Origin: Neobacillus terrae
GTDB lineage: Bacteria; Bacillota; Bacilli; Bacillales; Cytobacillaceae
Direction: 5' to 3'
Length of the DNA stretch: 64,000 nucleotides
Assembly: GCF_011393025.1 (NCBI RefSeq)
Contig: NZ_JAAOEO010000021.1
Coordinates: forward strand, 1-64,000
The notes under the pieces are model-generated. The model was not told the origin of the DNA and searched no databases. It saw nothing but the letters and a program-made list of their open reading frames with translations. Shown in pieces: positions 43,555 to 52,183 of the stretch. A program made the translations under genes and the position numbers. Every line of letters begins with the position of its first letter. Within the stretch, counting starts at the first letter, position 1.

Positions 43555-45138
43555 ATGAATTCTGTTCACATTCCCGATCAATTAGCTCAATTGCTGGCCG
43601 AAGATCATGTTCAAATCCAGTTATCGGTGCCACAGCTTGTGGAAAAAGTATTAAACAGAAATGAAGGACTGTTGACTTCCACTGGAGCTGTCCGTGTTTC
43701 TACCGGGAAGTACACCGGACGTTCTCCGAAAGATAAATATATTGTAGAGGAAGCCTCCGTAAAAGATAAAATTGACTGGGAATCAAACCAGGCTATTTCG
43801 GAGGAAACCTTTGCTAAATTATATAATAAAGTTCTTACATTTTTGAAGGAAAAGGATGAGGTATTCGTATTTAAAGGCTTTGCTGGTGCAGATAAGAAAT
43901 CACAGCTCCCTATTCAGGTTATAAATGAGTACGCTTGGCATAATCTGTTTGTGCATCAGTTATTTATCCGTCCAAAAGAAGAGGATTTGCTTGAACACCA
44001 CCCAGAGTTTACTGTTATTTCAGCCCCTAACTTCAAGGCTGACCCTTCAGTAGACGGCACGAGCTCTGAAACCTTCATTATTATTTCTTTTGAAAAGAAA
44101 ACGGTTTTGATTGGCGGAACAGAGTATGCGGGTGAAATGAAAAAATCAATATTTTCTGTTATGAATTATCTTTTACCAGAAAACAATATTCTTTCCATGC
44201 ACTGTTCCTCCAACGTAGGCCTTGAAGGTGATGTTGCCCTGTTCTTCGGTCTTTCAGGTACAGGAAAAACTACCCTTTCTGCAGATCCAAACCGCCGACT
44301 GATCGGGGATGATGAGCATGGCTGGTCCCCTAACGGAGTGTTCAATATTGAAGGCGGATGCTATGCAAAATGTATCAATCTTACACGTGAAAAAGAGCCA
44401 CAAATTTTTGATGCCATCCGTTTTGGGGCTGTTCTTGAGAATGTAGTTGTAAACAGCGAATCCCGGGCAGCGGATTATGATGACGGAACTCTTACAGAAA
44501 ATACACGTGCAGCCTATCCTATTCAGGCAATTGATAATATAGTTGATCCAAGCATTGCAGGCCATCCGAATACTATAGTATTTTTAACTGCAGATGCATT
44601 TGGAGTGCTTCCTCCAATTGCAAAGTTAACAAAGGAACAAGCGATGTACCACTTCCTGAGTGGCTATACATCTAAGCTTGCTGGAACAGAGCGCGGAATT
44701 ACTTCACCGCAGGCAACCTTCTCAACCTGCTTTGGTGCACCATTCCTACCGCTTCCTGCAACACAGTATGCTGAAATGCTTGGCGAGAAAATCCTTGAGC
44801 ATAATTCTAATGTATTTTTGGTCAATACTGGATGGACTGGCGGAGAATATGGAACAGGCAGCCGGATGAAGCTATCTTACACTAGGGCAATGGTTCAAGC
44901 TGCTCTTGAGGGAGAGCTTAATAATGTTGAAACTGTGAAGGATGAAATCTTTGGTCTCCATGTTCCATTACATGTTGCAGGTGTGCCAGATGAGGTCCTG
45001 CAGCCACAAAAAACCTGGTCTGACCCGAGCGCTTACGAATTAAAAGCAAAAGAGCTAGCTGCAAAATTCCGAGAAAACTTTAAAAAGTTCTCAAACGTTA
45101 CAGATGATATAGCTAAAAAAGGCGGTCCCGTATTATAA
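43555..45138 (+). CDS. pckA: Phosphoenolpyruvate carboxykinase (ATP) PckA
   Basis: Gluconeogenic enzyme converting oxaloacetate and ATP to PEP, CO2 and ADP; 527 residues. The kinase-1a P-loop is GLSGTGKTTLS (about 236-246), followed by the metal-binding LIGDDEHGW. The N-terminal RSPKDKY and GGTEYAGEMKK motifs are family hallmarks. AAGGAAGG precedes the ATG. The 270-base upstream region is A/T-rich and likely holds the regulated promoter; repression by CcpN on glucose is known for B. subtilis but I could not place a site. Confidence 0.97.
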   Translation: MNSVHIPDQLAQLLAEDHVQIQLSVPQLVEKVLNRNEGLLTSTGAVRVSTGKYTGRSPKDKYIVEEASVKDKIDWESNQAISEETFAKLYNKVLTFLKEKDEVFVFKGFAGADKKSQLPIQVINEYAWHNLFVHQLFIRPKEEDLLEHHPEFTVISAPNFKADPSVDGTSSETFIIISFEKKTVLIGGTEYAGEMKKSIFSVMNYLLPENNILSMHCSSNVGLEGDVALFFGLSGTGKTTLSADPNRRLIGDDEHGWSPNGVFNIEGGCYAKCINLTREKEPQIFDAIRFGAVLENVVVNSESRAADYDDGTLTENTRAAYPIQAIDNIVDPSIAGHPNTIVFLTADAFGVLPPIAKLTKEQAMYHFLSGYTSKLAGTERGITSPQATFSTCFGAPFLPLPATQYAEMLGEKILEHNSNVFLVNTGWTGGEYGTGSRMKLSYTRAMVQAALEGELNNVETVKDEIFGLHVPLHVAGVPDEVLQPQKTWSDPSAYELKAKELAAKFRENFKKFSNVTDDIAKKGGPVL

Positions 45139-45145
45139 ATATAAC

Positions 45146-45190
45146 GAAAATGACCCGTCCGGTTTAGTTCCGGCGGGTCATTTTCATTTT
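45146..45190 (+). terminator. Intrinsic terminator after pckA
   Basis: GAAAATGACCCG-T-CCGG pairs with CCGG-C-GGGTCATTTTC around a 7-base loop, followed by ATTTTTT. Confidence 0.92.
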
Positions 45191-45194
45191 TTCC

Positions 45195-45229
45195 TTTTCT
45201 ATTTTCTATTTTCTATTTTCTATTTTCTA
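45195..45229. repeat. Five copies of a 7-bp unit (TTTTCTA)
   Basis: An exact 7-base microsatellite x5. On the minus strand the unit reads TAGAAAA and supplies the last codons and the stop of the anti-sigma-like gene. Confidence 0.95.
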
Positions 45230-46188
45230 TCCCCCAGCTTATGGATAACTAGTAGATTGGATTGTTTTAAGGCAGAAATTCTCCAATTCCCGCTTCTTTC
45301 AAAAATGAGGTTACCTTCGTATAATGAAATCTTTTTGCCGTCTGTTTTTATATAGTCATCAATTTTAACAAAAGGAAAATTTGACGGAGAAGCACCTGTT
45401 TCCGGGTTAAACAATTCAACATTTATTTTATTTGGAAGATTCTCCCCCTCCACTTCAAGCAGAACATCCTTAAACTCACCTGCCTGGACATCCTGGGTAG
45501 ATAACATAAGAGTGGAACTGCCAATTTTAACATATGGCTCCTTAACTTCAATAGAAAACTCACCAATATTTTTACCATCAATTTTAAAAGCAAGATTCCA
45601 TATACCAGCTTTAGAAAATGGTTTAAATCCAGTAATCCCATGAGCATCTGAACCGTAAATCCCGGCAGTTAGAGGAACGGATGCCAGCTGTTCTGTTAAC
45701 CCTGATTTTACGTGGGTACCCTCAATTAACAAATTTCCCTTGTGTACTTTCTTATTTTTATTCCAGAGAAGCACCATTATTTTGGCCACTGACCTGTCAT
45801 CCTCGGCAATCCATTCCTTCGGTCCACTAATCCCAATTTTATTTGGGATTCCCACTAAATTCCCAGAGATATTATTTTTACCGTCCTTATTTTCTACTGC
45901 TGAAAATGTGATAGCATTGGGAACCTTTTCTCTTGAAGCAGTATTTGATGACTGGTGGGTTTTTTGGTCATTTTTGGTTGTACTTAAATAAAGAATAGGA
46001 ACCATTATTAAAATTAAAACCACTGCAGCAGCTGCCCTAAATCTTTGAAAATTATATTGTCTCTTGGGTTTTTGAGTTTTAAACGATCTGATCATTTCCA
46101 CTGTCCGTCCTTTTTGTTCACTGCTTAATTCATGTTTTGGGAAATCCTTTAAGCGTTCAAGCATTTGATTATCCGATAGATTGACCAA
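45220..46188 (-). CDS. Probable membrane-bound anti-sigma factor paired with the ECF sigma gene
   Basis: A 322-residue protein with a soluble N-terminus (about 1-50), one membrane segment (AAAAVVLILIMVPILYLST, about 52-70) and a large extracellular beta-rich region. That is the architecture of ECF anti-sigma factors. The start is best at TTG 46188, with AAGGGGAG seven bases upstream. A frame from 46215 overlaps the sigma gene further. It overlaps the ECF gene by 20 bases, implying coupled translation. No close named family recognised; the role is inferred from context. Confidence 0.75.
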   Translation of the reverse strand: MVNLSDNQMLERLKDFPKHELSSEQKGRTVEMIRSFKTQKPKRQYNFQRFRAAAAVVLILIMVPILYLSTTKNDQKTHQSSNTASREKVPNAITFSAVENKDGKNNISGNLVGIPNKIGISGPKEWIAEDDRSVAKIMVLLWNKNKKVHKGNLLIEGTHVKSGLTEQLASVPLTAGIYGSDAHGITGFKPFSKAGIWNLAFKIDGKNIGEFSIEVKEPYVKIGSSTLMLSTQDVQAGEFKDVLLEVEGENLPNKINVELFNPETGASPSNFPFVKIDDYIKTDGKKISLYEGNLIFERSGNWRISALKQSNLLVIHKLGDRK

Positions 46189-46693
46189 ACTCTTCACTCC
46201 CCTTAAGATTCTCATTTAGCTTTTTACAGGCACGAAAAAAAGTGACATTGACCTTGTTTGCAGTCCATCCAAGCACCTCGGCAGTTTCTTCAGATGATAG
46301 CTCTGCAATGCCCCTTAGCAAAACGACATCACGATAGTTAGGTTTCAGCTGGTTGATAGATTTATACAGCTCCGCCAAATCGTTTTTCCACAAAATGCTA
46401 TCCTCTGTTCTTGGCTGAATTCTCATTTCCGGCTGTTCAAGAAGTCTTGTTTTAATTTTTTGCAGAATACCCTTTTTCCTGAATGAATCCGCAGCAGTAT
46501 TTCTTGCTATGGAAATAAGCCAGGTTTTATGATTCGAATTGTGCCTGAAATGATTAAATCCTTTAAAGGCCCGTAAAAAGGTTTCCTGTACCATATCTTC
46601 TACATCCCTGCTGCCTGTATAGTAGACTAAATAATTAGTAATATCTTTTTCGTACTTGTAAAACCATTGCTCGATTTGCTCTGAAGCTTCCAT
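46169..46693 (-). CDS. ECF RNA polymerase sigma factor
   Basis: A 174-residue sigma70-family group 4 factor. Region 2 (about 15-85) contains VEDMVQETFLRAFKGF and HKTWLISIARNTAADSFRK. Region 4 (about 115-165) contains YRDVVLLRGIAELSSEETAEVLGWTANKV, cited by position 120-148. It should direct polymerase to a small envelope-stress-type regulon, held back by the overlapping downstream gene. GGGGGGAG precedes the ATG. A plausible autoregulatory promoter lies upstream. Confidence 0.93.
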   Translation of the reverse strand: MEASEQIEQWFYKYEKDITNYLVYYTGSRDVEDMVQETFLRAFKGFNHFRHNSNHKTWLISIARNTAADSFRKKGILQKIKTRLLEQPEMRIQPRTEDSILWKNDLAELYKSINQLKPNYRDVVLLRGIAELSSEETAEVLGWTANKVNVTFFRACKKLNENLKGSEEFGQSIG

Positions 46694-46741
46694 TAGCTCT
46701 CCCCCCGCATTAGGCCCTCGGAACTATTTGTTTAACCATTA

Positions 46742-46767
46742 GACGTTAAATAGCGTACTGCATTACA
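46742..46767 (-). promoter_or_regulatory. Candidate ECF-type autoregulatory promoter
   Basis: Minus-strand TGTAAT (plus 46762-46767), exactly 16 bases, then CGTC (plus 46742-46745). This matches the -35/-10 layout of Bacillus ECF promoters (TGxAAC, 16, CGTC) except for the final -35 bases. About 50 bases upstream of the sigma start. Confidence 0.5.
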
Positions 46768-46779
46768 CTTTTTACAAAA

Positions 46780-46807
46780 TAAAAAAGCAGGAAAAATATA
46801 TCCTGCT
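46780..46807 (-). terminator. Intrinsic terminator after ytmB
   Basis: Minus-strand AGCAGGA / TCCTGCT with an 8-base loop and TTTTTTATTTTG. The stem begins on the ytmB stop codon. Confidence 0.85.
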
Positions 46808-47049
46808 CAGTTCGTTGAATTTAATGAAACTAATTGATAGGTAACTACCGTAGTGTTTCCCTGCCATTCCACTTTTCGGATAACCCCTACTCCGCTTGAT
46901 TCACTTTCAATCGCCCTTTTGACCTCGATAGGTATATCAATTGGGTAAAGCCTGTAGCCTTCTTTTTCGAGGGAAAATAAGTTTTCTTCAATTCTTTTTT
47001 CCCTTCCCTTTGTCACAATCATGGTATTTAATTCAAGAGGCATTCCCAT
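46807..47049 (-). CDS. ytmB: YtmB-like protein (DUF2584)
   Basis: An 80-residue cytoplasmic protein of the DUF2584 family, opening MGMPLELNTMIVTKG. Function unknown. Beta-rich with a C-terminal EWQGNTTVVTYQLVSLNS strand pair. It follows ytmA by about 60 bases on the same strand, the arrangement of B. subtilis ytmA-ytmB, so the two are probably co-transcribed. It ends in a terminator. Confidence 0.8.
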   Translation of the reverse strand: MGMPLELNTMIVTKGREKRIEENLFSLEKEGYRLYPIDIPIEVKRAIESESSGVGVIRKVEWQGNTTVVTYQLVSLNSTN

Positions 47050-47110
47050 GCATTATCGCTCCCCGCTTAATAATTACTCTTATGCCGGTAAGTTTAAAGT
47101 TAATTTTATT

Positions 47111-47902
47111 TTAGCATTTTTTCGTGTGCGATTTCATCCACAACGTTAAATCACGTACAACTTTTCTATTTATAGCAGGAGGAAAATAATGGGTAAAGCC
47201 CTCGAAATACCAGCTATTTACTTTTTTATTTAATTCCTTAAGCCGCTTTTCCAGACGGTAAGAATGTTCAGCCGACACATTCATATCTTTCGCCCCGTGG
47301 ATAATCAGTACCGGAGGCTCGAGCTTGTCCAATTGATAAAGAGGAGTACGAAATTTATAACGTTCAGGATATTTTCCTGGAGTACCGCCTATCACCCTCT
47401 TCATCATCCTTCGCAAATCTTCTCTTTCGTAATATGTGAGCTCCATATCACTGACCCCTCCCCAGGTAACGACCGAAGCTGCCTCCGAAAATTGTATTCC
47501 TGTCATTAATGCCATAACTCCGCCCCGTGAAAATCCAAAGATATGAATTTTTTCTATTCCCGGCCATTCCTGCAGCATTAAAAATGCAGAGAAAGCATCT
47601 TCCCTGTCATCCCCCGCAAAATCCTCATTACCTTCTCCTCCCTGGTTTCCACGATAAAAGGGAGCAAAAACGGTAAATCCTTCTGAAGCGAACTGGGCAA
47701 TCCGGGAAGGCCTTACCTTTCCTACGCCTTTAATCCCTCCTCTCAGATACAGAAAGCCATCCCTGCTGCCTCCTTTTGGTTCAGCTAGCATTCCTTTTAC
47801 CCTAAGGCCATTGGAATAGTATGTAATAATCCGGAGATTAATTCGAGGATTAGGCGAAGGAAAACGATAAATTGCTATTATGGATCCATTCTTCTTTTCC
47901 AA
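47111..47902 (-). CDS. ytmA: S9-like alpha/beta hydrolase YtmA
   Basis: A 263-residue prolyl-oligopeptidase-type alpha/beta hydrolase without a propeller domain. The nucleophile elbow is GFSRGGVMA (Ser near 126). The acid lies in HGAKDMNVS and the histidine in GFTHYFPP. Substrate unknown: peptide or ester. No signal peptide. First gene of a short ytmA-ytmB unit, divergent from ytlA. Confidence 0.87.
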   Translation of the reverse strand: MEKKNGSIIAIYRFPSPNPRINLRIITYYSNGLRVKGMLAEPKGGSRDGFLYLRGGIKGVGKVRPSRIAQFASEGFTVFAPFYRGNQGGEGNEDFAGDDREDAFSAFLMLQEWPGIEKIHIFGFSRGGVMALMTGIQFSEAASVVTWGGVSDMELTYYEREDLRRMMKRVIGGTPGKYPERYKFRTPLYQLDKLEPPVLIIHGAKDMNVSAEHSYRLEKRLKELNKKVNSWYFEGFTHYFPPAINRKVVRDLTLWMKSHTKKC

Positions 47903-48276
47903 ATAACCGCCTCCAAACTTTAGATCTTAAATTTTGAACGATTGCTGATTTATAGTAACAGGTACACAAGCAATATTGAACATGTTTACATCAAATAAAG
48001 AAAAGCCCTTGGTTTTTTGAAGGACTCCAAACGACCATCCCACTTTTCCTTATCAAGGGTTTGCTCAGATAAGCCACAGATATAATTGCAAAGAGATTCC
48101 GTTCAGCCCATCCATATCCTGCATGCTGTCTACCCAAAAAATAATGAACACGGTGTTCTCAAGCAGTTACTTCGGTACCGCTTTCTGATAGGCATTCACA
48201 CATTTTTATCTATTTCATACGATATTCTAGGCGAAAAATGGAGCCCAGATTTATCTTTATAAAGGAGGTACAAAGC
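47903..48276. other. Intergenic region between ytmA and ytlA
   Basis: About 370 bases between divergent genes. I looked for a TPP, purine or S-box core ahead of ytlACD and found none. Nothing beyond presumed promoters. Confidence 0.5.
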
Positions 48277-49287
48277 ATGAAGAAATGGCTAAAATTCAGT
48301 TTTTCCCTTTTACTGATTTGTATTCTTATTTTCCCTTTGGCAGCGTGCAGCGATGGTAAGAAGGAAGTAAAGAAACTAGAAAAGGTAAGAGTGGCAGAAG
48401 TTACTCGTTCCATATTTTACGCGCCAGAGTACGTTGCTCTTGAGAAAGGTTTTTTCAAGAATGAGGGCCTTGATGTTAAGTTAACCACCACATGGGGCGG
48501 TGACAAAACGATGACTGCCTTGCTCTCCGGCGGGACTGATATAGCCCTGGTAGGTTCTGAGACTTCAATTTACGTATACGCGCAAGGCTCTAATGATCCA
48601 GTGATTAACTTTGCACAGCTGACACAAACAGACGGCACCTTCCTAGTTTCCAGAAAGAAAGTTGACAATTTTTCTTGGGATCAATTAAAGGGAACCACTT
48701 TCCTTGGCCAGCGGAAAGGCGGCATGCCGCAAATGGTTGGTGAGTTTGTGCTAAAAAAACATGGTATTGATCCAAAAGCGGATCTAAACCTTATTCAAAA
48801 TATCGACTTTGCCAATATAGCAAATGCCTTCGCATCAGGTACAGGTGACTATGTTCAATTATTTGAACCAACTGCAAGTATTTTTGAGAAGGAAGGAAAA
48901 GGACATATTGTAGCTTCCTTCGGAACAGAATCCGGTCATGTTCCATATACCACTTTTATGGCCAAACAAAGCTATATGAAAAAAAATAAAGCTAATCTTG
49001 AAAAGTTTACTCGTGCAGTCTACAAAGCACAGCAGTGGGTGAAATCACATAGTGCAGAAGAAATCGCCAAAGCAATCCAGCCTTATTTCACGGATACTGA
49101 CATGTCCATCATTACTACAGTTGTAGACCGGTACAAGAGCCAGGGAACCTATGCAACCGATCCAATCCTCGACAATGAAGAATGGAATAACCTGCAAAAT
49201 ATTATGAAAGAAGCAGGAGAGCTTCCTAAGGAAATTAGCCATAAAACACTTGTGAACACTGCTATCGCGGAAAAAGTAAAAAAATAA
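48277..49287 (+). CDS. ytlA: ABC transporter substrate-binding lipoprotein YtlA (NMT1/ThiY type)
   Basis: A 336-residue extracellular solute-binding lipoprotein. The signal peptide ends in the lipobox FPLAAC (C24). The NMT1/SsuA-type binding fold follows, with EYVALEKGFFKNEGLDV and a GGTDIALVGSE hinge. Relatives bind thiamin precursors, sulfonates or nitrate; the ligand here is unknown. AAAGGAGG precedes the ATG at 48277, which also gives a normal signal peptide. First gene of ytlACD. Confidence 0.93.
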   Translation: MKKWLKFSFSLLLICILIFPLAACSDGKKEVKKLEKVRVAEVTRSIFYAPEYVALEKGFFKNEGLDVKLTTTWGGDKTMTALLSGGTDIALVGSETSIYVYAQGSNDPVINFAQLTQTDGTFLVSRKKVDNFSWDQLKGTTFLGQRKGGMPQMVGEFVLKKHGIDPKADLNLIQNIDFANIANAFASGTGDYVQLFEPTASIFEKEGKGHIVASFGTESGHVPYTTFMAKQSYMKKNKANLEKFTRAVYKAQQWVKSHSAEEIAKAIQPYFTDTDMSIITTVVDRYKSQGTYATDPILDNEEWNNLQNIMKEAGELPKEISHKTLVNTAIAEKVKK

Positions 49288-49307
49288 ATTATCGAGGAGG
49301 CCGTTTC

Positions 49308-50090
49308 ATGAGCTTCTTAGAGATCGATCAAATTCATCACACCTACTTTTCCAAATCCTCTGCTACTACGGCCCTCTCCGACATTTCGCTTGAGGTAGGG
49401 GAAGGAGAATTTATCTCCTTCCTTGGTCCAAGCGGATGCGGAAAAACGACACTCTTGTCTATAATAGCCGGACTCATTGAACCAACAAGCGGCAATGTTC
49501 TGCTTGAGGGCCATCCAGTCTCTCCTTCAGACAGACAAATCGGCTATATGCTTCAACAGGATTATTTATTTCCTTGGAAGACAATTGAAGAAAATATTTT
49601 ATTGGGATTAAAACTATCTAACAAGTTAAATTCCAGCAGTAAAGCTGCAGCTCTCAGCCTTCTTTCCCAAATGGGGCTACCAGAGGTTCGAAACCAGTTT
49701 CCTAAACAGATGTCAGGAGGTATGCGGCAGCGGGTTGCCCTGGTAAGGACTCTCGCAACTGAACCCAAGCTTCTTATGCTAGATGAACCTTTTTCTGCTC
49801 TGGATTATCAGACTAAGCTTAGACTCGAAGATTTAGTTTCCAGCACATTAAAGTCATTTGGAAAAACCGCAATACTGGTTACACATGATATTGGGGAAGC
49901 CATTTCAATGAGTGATCGGGTATATCTATTTTCACCAAGCCCAGGAAGGATTCATAGAACTTTTGACATTCCTGAGGAGCTAAGAAAGCTTACGCCATTT
50001 AAAGCAAGAAACAATGAAACTTACCAAAAAATATTTCAAACAATATGGAAGGAGCTTGAGTCTCTTGAGCCAGGAAAAACTGAACATTAA
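49308..50090 (+). CDS. ytlC: ABC transporter ATP-binding protein YtlC
   Basis: A 260-residue ABC ATPase of the nitrate/sulfonate/taurine class. Walker A is GPSGCGKTT (about 42-50), the Q-loop is MLQQDYLFPW, the signature MSGGMRQR and Walker B LLMLDEPFSALD, followed by the TH switch histidine. It energises YtlD. GAGGAGG precedes the ATG, 20 bases after ytlA. Its 3' end overlaps ytlD. Confidence 0.95.
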   Translation: MSFLEIDQIHHTYFSKSSATTALSDISLEVGEGEFISFLGPSGCGKTTLLSIIAGLIEPTSGNVLLEGHPVSPSDRQIGYMLQQDYLFPWKTIEENILLGLKLSNKLNSSSKAAALSLLSQMGLPEVRNQFPKQMSGGMRQRVALVRTLATEPKLLMLDEPFSALDYQTKLRLEDLVSSTLKSFGKTAILVTHDIGEAISMSDRVYLFSPSPGRIHRTFDIPEELRKLTPFKARNNETYQKIFQTIWKELESLEPGKTEH

Positions 50091-50871
50091 ACTCCTCCAT
50101 GAAAAGTTTATTCATTCTCAAATAATCGAAAAACGCTGGGTTAGGTTTTCCCAGTTCCTAATTTTCCTTTTTTTCTTTGGTGGCTGGGAAGTAACCAGTT
50201 CAAAACAATGGGTGGATCCGCTTATTTTCAGCTCCCCTTCTAAAATAGGACTTTTATTAATTGATAAAATCCATGATGGCACTTTAGTAACAAACCTAGG
50301 AGTTACCTTAACAGAAACAGTACTGGGCTTTATTCTCGGTACACTACTGGGAACTATTTTGGCAGCTATTCTCTGGTGGTCCCCTATTTTATCAAAGGTA
50401 CTCGATCCCTATCTGGTTATTTTAAATGCCATGCCTAAGGTGGCTCTCGGACCTATTCTAATTGTGGCCCTTGGTCCTGGATTTACCTCTATTATTTCAA
50501 TGGGCGCTATTATTTCGGTTATTATTACAGCCATCGTCGTTTACACTTCCTTTAGGGAAGTAGATCCTAATTACATTAAAGTTCTTCAGACTTTTGGTGC
50601 CAGCCGAACGCAGTGCTTCAAGGAAGCGATCCTTCCTGCCAGTTTTCCCACTATTATCTCAACATTAAAAGTAAATGTGGGATTATCCTGGGTTGGGGTT
50701 ATAGTAGGTGAATTCCTTGTTTCCTCTAAAGGGCTTGGCTATATGATCATATATGGATTCCAGGTATTTAATTTCACACTTGTTTTGTTATCATTACTGG
50801 TCATAGCTGTTTTTGCTACCATTATGTATCAAGTTGTTGCTTATATCGAGAAAAAACTTTTAAAAGAATAA
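50065..50871 (+). CDS. ytlD: ABC transporter permease YtlD
   Basis: A 268-residue permease of the SsuC/TauC/NrtB family with about six membrane helices and the EAA loop QTFGASRTQCFKEAILPASFP. I prefer a TTG start at 50065, ten bases after GGAAGGAG and overlapping ytlC by 26 bases. The in-frame ATG at 50014 lacks a ribosome binding site and would overlap ytlC by 77 bases. Completes the ytlACD importer. Confidence 0.92.
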   Translation: MSQEKLNIKLLHEKFIHSQIIEKRWVRFSQFLIFLFFFGGWEVTSSKQWVDPLIFSSPSKIGLLLIDKIHDGTLVTNLGVTLTETVLGFILGTLLGTILAAILWWSPILSKVLDPYLVILNAMPKVALGPILIVALGPGFTSIISMGAIISVIITAIVVYTSFREVDPNYIKVLQTFGASRTQCFKEAILPASFPTIISTLKVNVGLSWVGVIVGEFLVSSKGLGYMIIYGFQVFNFTLVLLSLLVIAVFATIMYQVVAYIEKKLLKE

Positions 50872-50877
50872 AGGCGT

Positions 50878-50908
50878 AAAGCACTGGAATTACAGTGCTT
50901 TTATGCTT
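50878..50908. terminator. Terminator shared by ytlD and ytkD
   Basis: AAAGCACTG / CAGTGCTTT with a 6-base loop, then TATGCTTTTC on the plus strand. Lies between convergent genes. Confidence 0.8.
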
Positions 50909-50909
50909 T

Positions 50910-51392
50910 TCACTTCAAATTTTTTTCAATATATTGCAGGCATTCACCCACAACCTGATCTTTCATAATAAAACTATATTCTGATTGAAACCGAAGTTCC
51001 TCTAAATTTCCTTTTATAATCTGGGGGCCATCCGTTTCCATATAACCAGGTTTTTGTTCAATCTTTTCGACTTTCGCCCAATAAACAGCTTTTACGAATG
51101 ATTCAGCATGGTTCATAACCATGTATTCAGCGATTTTCACCAAACTGGATAGAGAAGCTCCTGTTTCTTCGTAAACTTCCCTGTGCGCTGCACCTTCTAG
51201 TGTTTCACCTGGCTCAACTTTTCCGCCTGGAAACTCCAGACCCCTTTCCTTATGCCTGGTCAGCAGCCAGCCATTGTTAATTTGGGGTATTACTAAAACA
51301 TGCTTTGTATCCTTGTTAAATAATCCTTCTTCGAAGGTAAAAAAAACTTTATTATTGAAGTAGTCATAGAATTCCTTGATCATAATCCTCAT
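50910..51392 (-). CDS. ytkD: Nudix hydrolase YtkD
   Basis: A 160-residue Nudix enzyme. The Nudix box runs 56-79 (GGKVEPGETLEG then REVYEETGA) with all catalytic glutamates. B. subtilis YtkD (NahA) hydrolyses 8-oxo-dGTP and can pyrophosphohydrolyse RNA 5' ends; the same dual role is inferred. The C-terminal EYSFIMKDQVV matches the family. The start is ATG 51392 or 51383; both have imperfect sites. Confidence 0.93.
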   Translation of the reverse strand: MRIMIKEFYDYFNNKVFFTFEEGLFNKDTKHVLVIPQINNGWLLTRHKERGLEFPGGKVEPGETLEGAAHREVYEETGASLSSLVKIAEYMVMNHAESFVKAVYWAKVEKIEQKPGYMETDGPQIIKGNLEELRFQSEYSFIMKDQVVGECLQYIEKNLK

Positions 51393-51459
51393 TTCCCATT
51401 CATTTATTTAATGTTAATTATAAATGAATGTATTACATTGGTCTAAAGAGTTGACATCT

Positions 51460-51814
51460 GCCATATGAAGAAAGGCTAAATTTGTCACGTCCTGGAGCAA
51501 TGCCTTTCTGACCTGCTTACCCGAAAAACCTGAAGCTTTTCCTTTGTGCGATGCAAAAGCTGCTGAAGTTTTCCTTGTCCTGCAGACCTGCTTTGACTGA
51601 GATAAAGGATAAACGGAAATCTAAGGGATTTCGTTGTTGAGTTATCGCAGGGAGATACGGGATGGATACAAGATGCACCAATATCACTTAAAGGTAATAC
51701 TTGATGCAAGATACCAACCAATCATCCCAGAGTTAAAAACTCGTCGCTAGGCGCTGGAGCTAGATTACATTAACCTAGTCCGAGGTTATTCACAAGGTAT
51801 AAATCTATAATTAC
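51460..51814 (-). repeat. Interspersed intergenic repeat, mosaic of A and B types
   Basis: The left part (AAGAAAGGCTAAATTTGTCACG, cited by 51468-51489) matches B-type copies. The middle (GTTATCGCAGGGAGATACGG, CTTGATGCAAGAT) matches A-type. GGCGCTGGAGCTAGAT is followed by the B-type tail TTACATTAACCTAGTCCGAG. Right end abuts the terminator of the next minus-strand gene. Confidence 0.85.
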
Positions 51815-51821
51815 CTAAACG

Positions 51822-51853
51822 ACAAAAAACCCTTATCCGGACAGGATAAGGAT
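51822..51853 (-). terminator. Intrinsic terminator after the 107-residue gene
   Basis: Minus-strand CCTTATCC / GGATAAGG with a 5-base loop and GTTTTTTGTC. Confidence 0.85.
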
Positions 51854-51859
51854 TTTCCC

Positions 51860-52183
51860 TTAAAGTGTTGGAGGAAGAATGTTAATCGACTTTATATGTG
51901 TTTTTGCTTCTTCATCTCCCAAATCATAAAGCATCTGAAATATTTTTTGTGAGGTACGGTCATAAGCATCATTTTCTCGGTCATAATGATATTGTACAAC
52001 CGGAACATGTGACCGAAAAAAGTTTTGCCAGTCAGTAGAATAGTTTTGATCAAAATATTCCCGAAGCTGGATAATTTCTTCGTCGGTGGCATTGATTTTA
52101 TAATTCCACGTTGAACTTGTTTCACTCCGGGAGATCTCTCCTGTGCCTACATCAATGTAATAGGTCTTTTTTTGCTGATCCAT
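51860..52183 (-). CDS. Hypothetical protein, 107 residues
   Basis: A soluble, acidic protein I cannot assign. It opens MDQQKKTYYIDVGTGEISR and has helix-rich continuation (ATDEEIIQLREYFDQNYSTD). A central HVPVVQYHYDRENDAYDRTS stretch has two His and many Tyr/Asp. AAAGGGGG precedes the ATG, and a terminator follows. Short gene with good signals, likely real and Bacillaceae-restricted. Confidence 0.8.
   Translation of the reverse strand: MDQQKKTYYIDVGTGEISRSETSSTWNYKINATDEEIIQLREYFDQNYSTDWQNFFRSHVPVVQYHYDRENDAYDRTSQKIFQMLYDLGDEEAKTHIKSINILPPTL

Noticed and set aside
47903..48276. Thiamin (TPP) riboswitch upstream of ytlACD
   Set aside because: YtlA resembles ThiY, but no CTGAGA/ACCTGA core is found in the leader.
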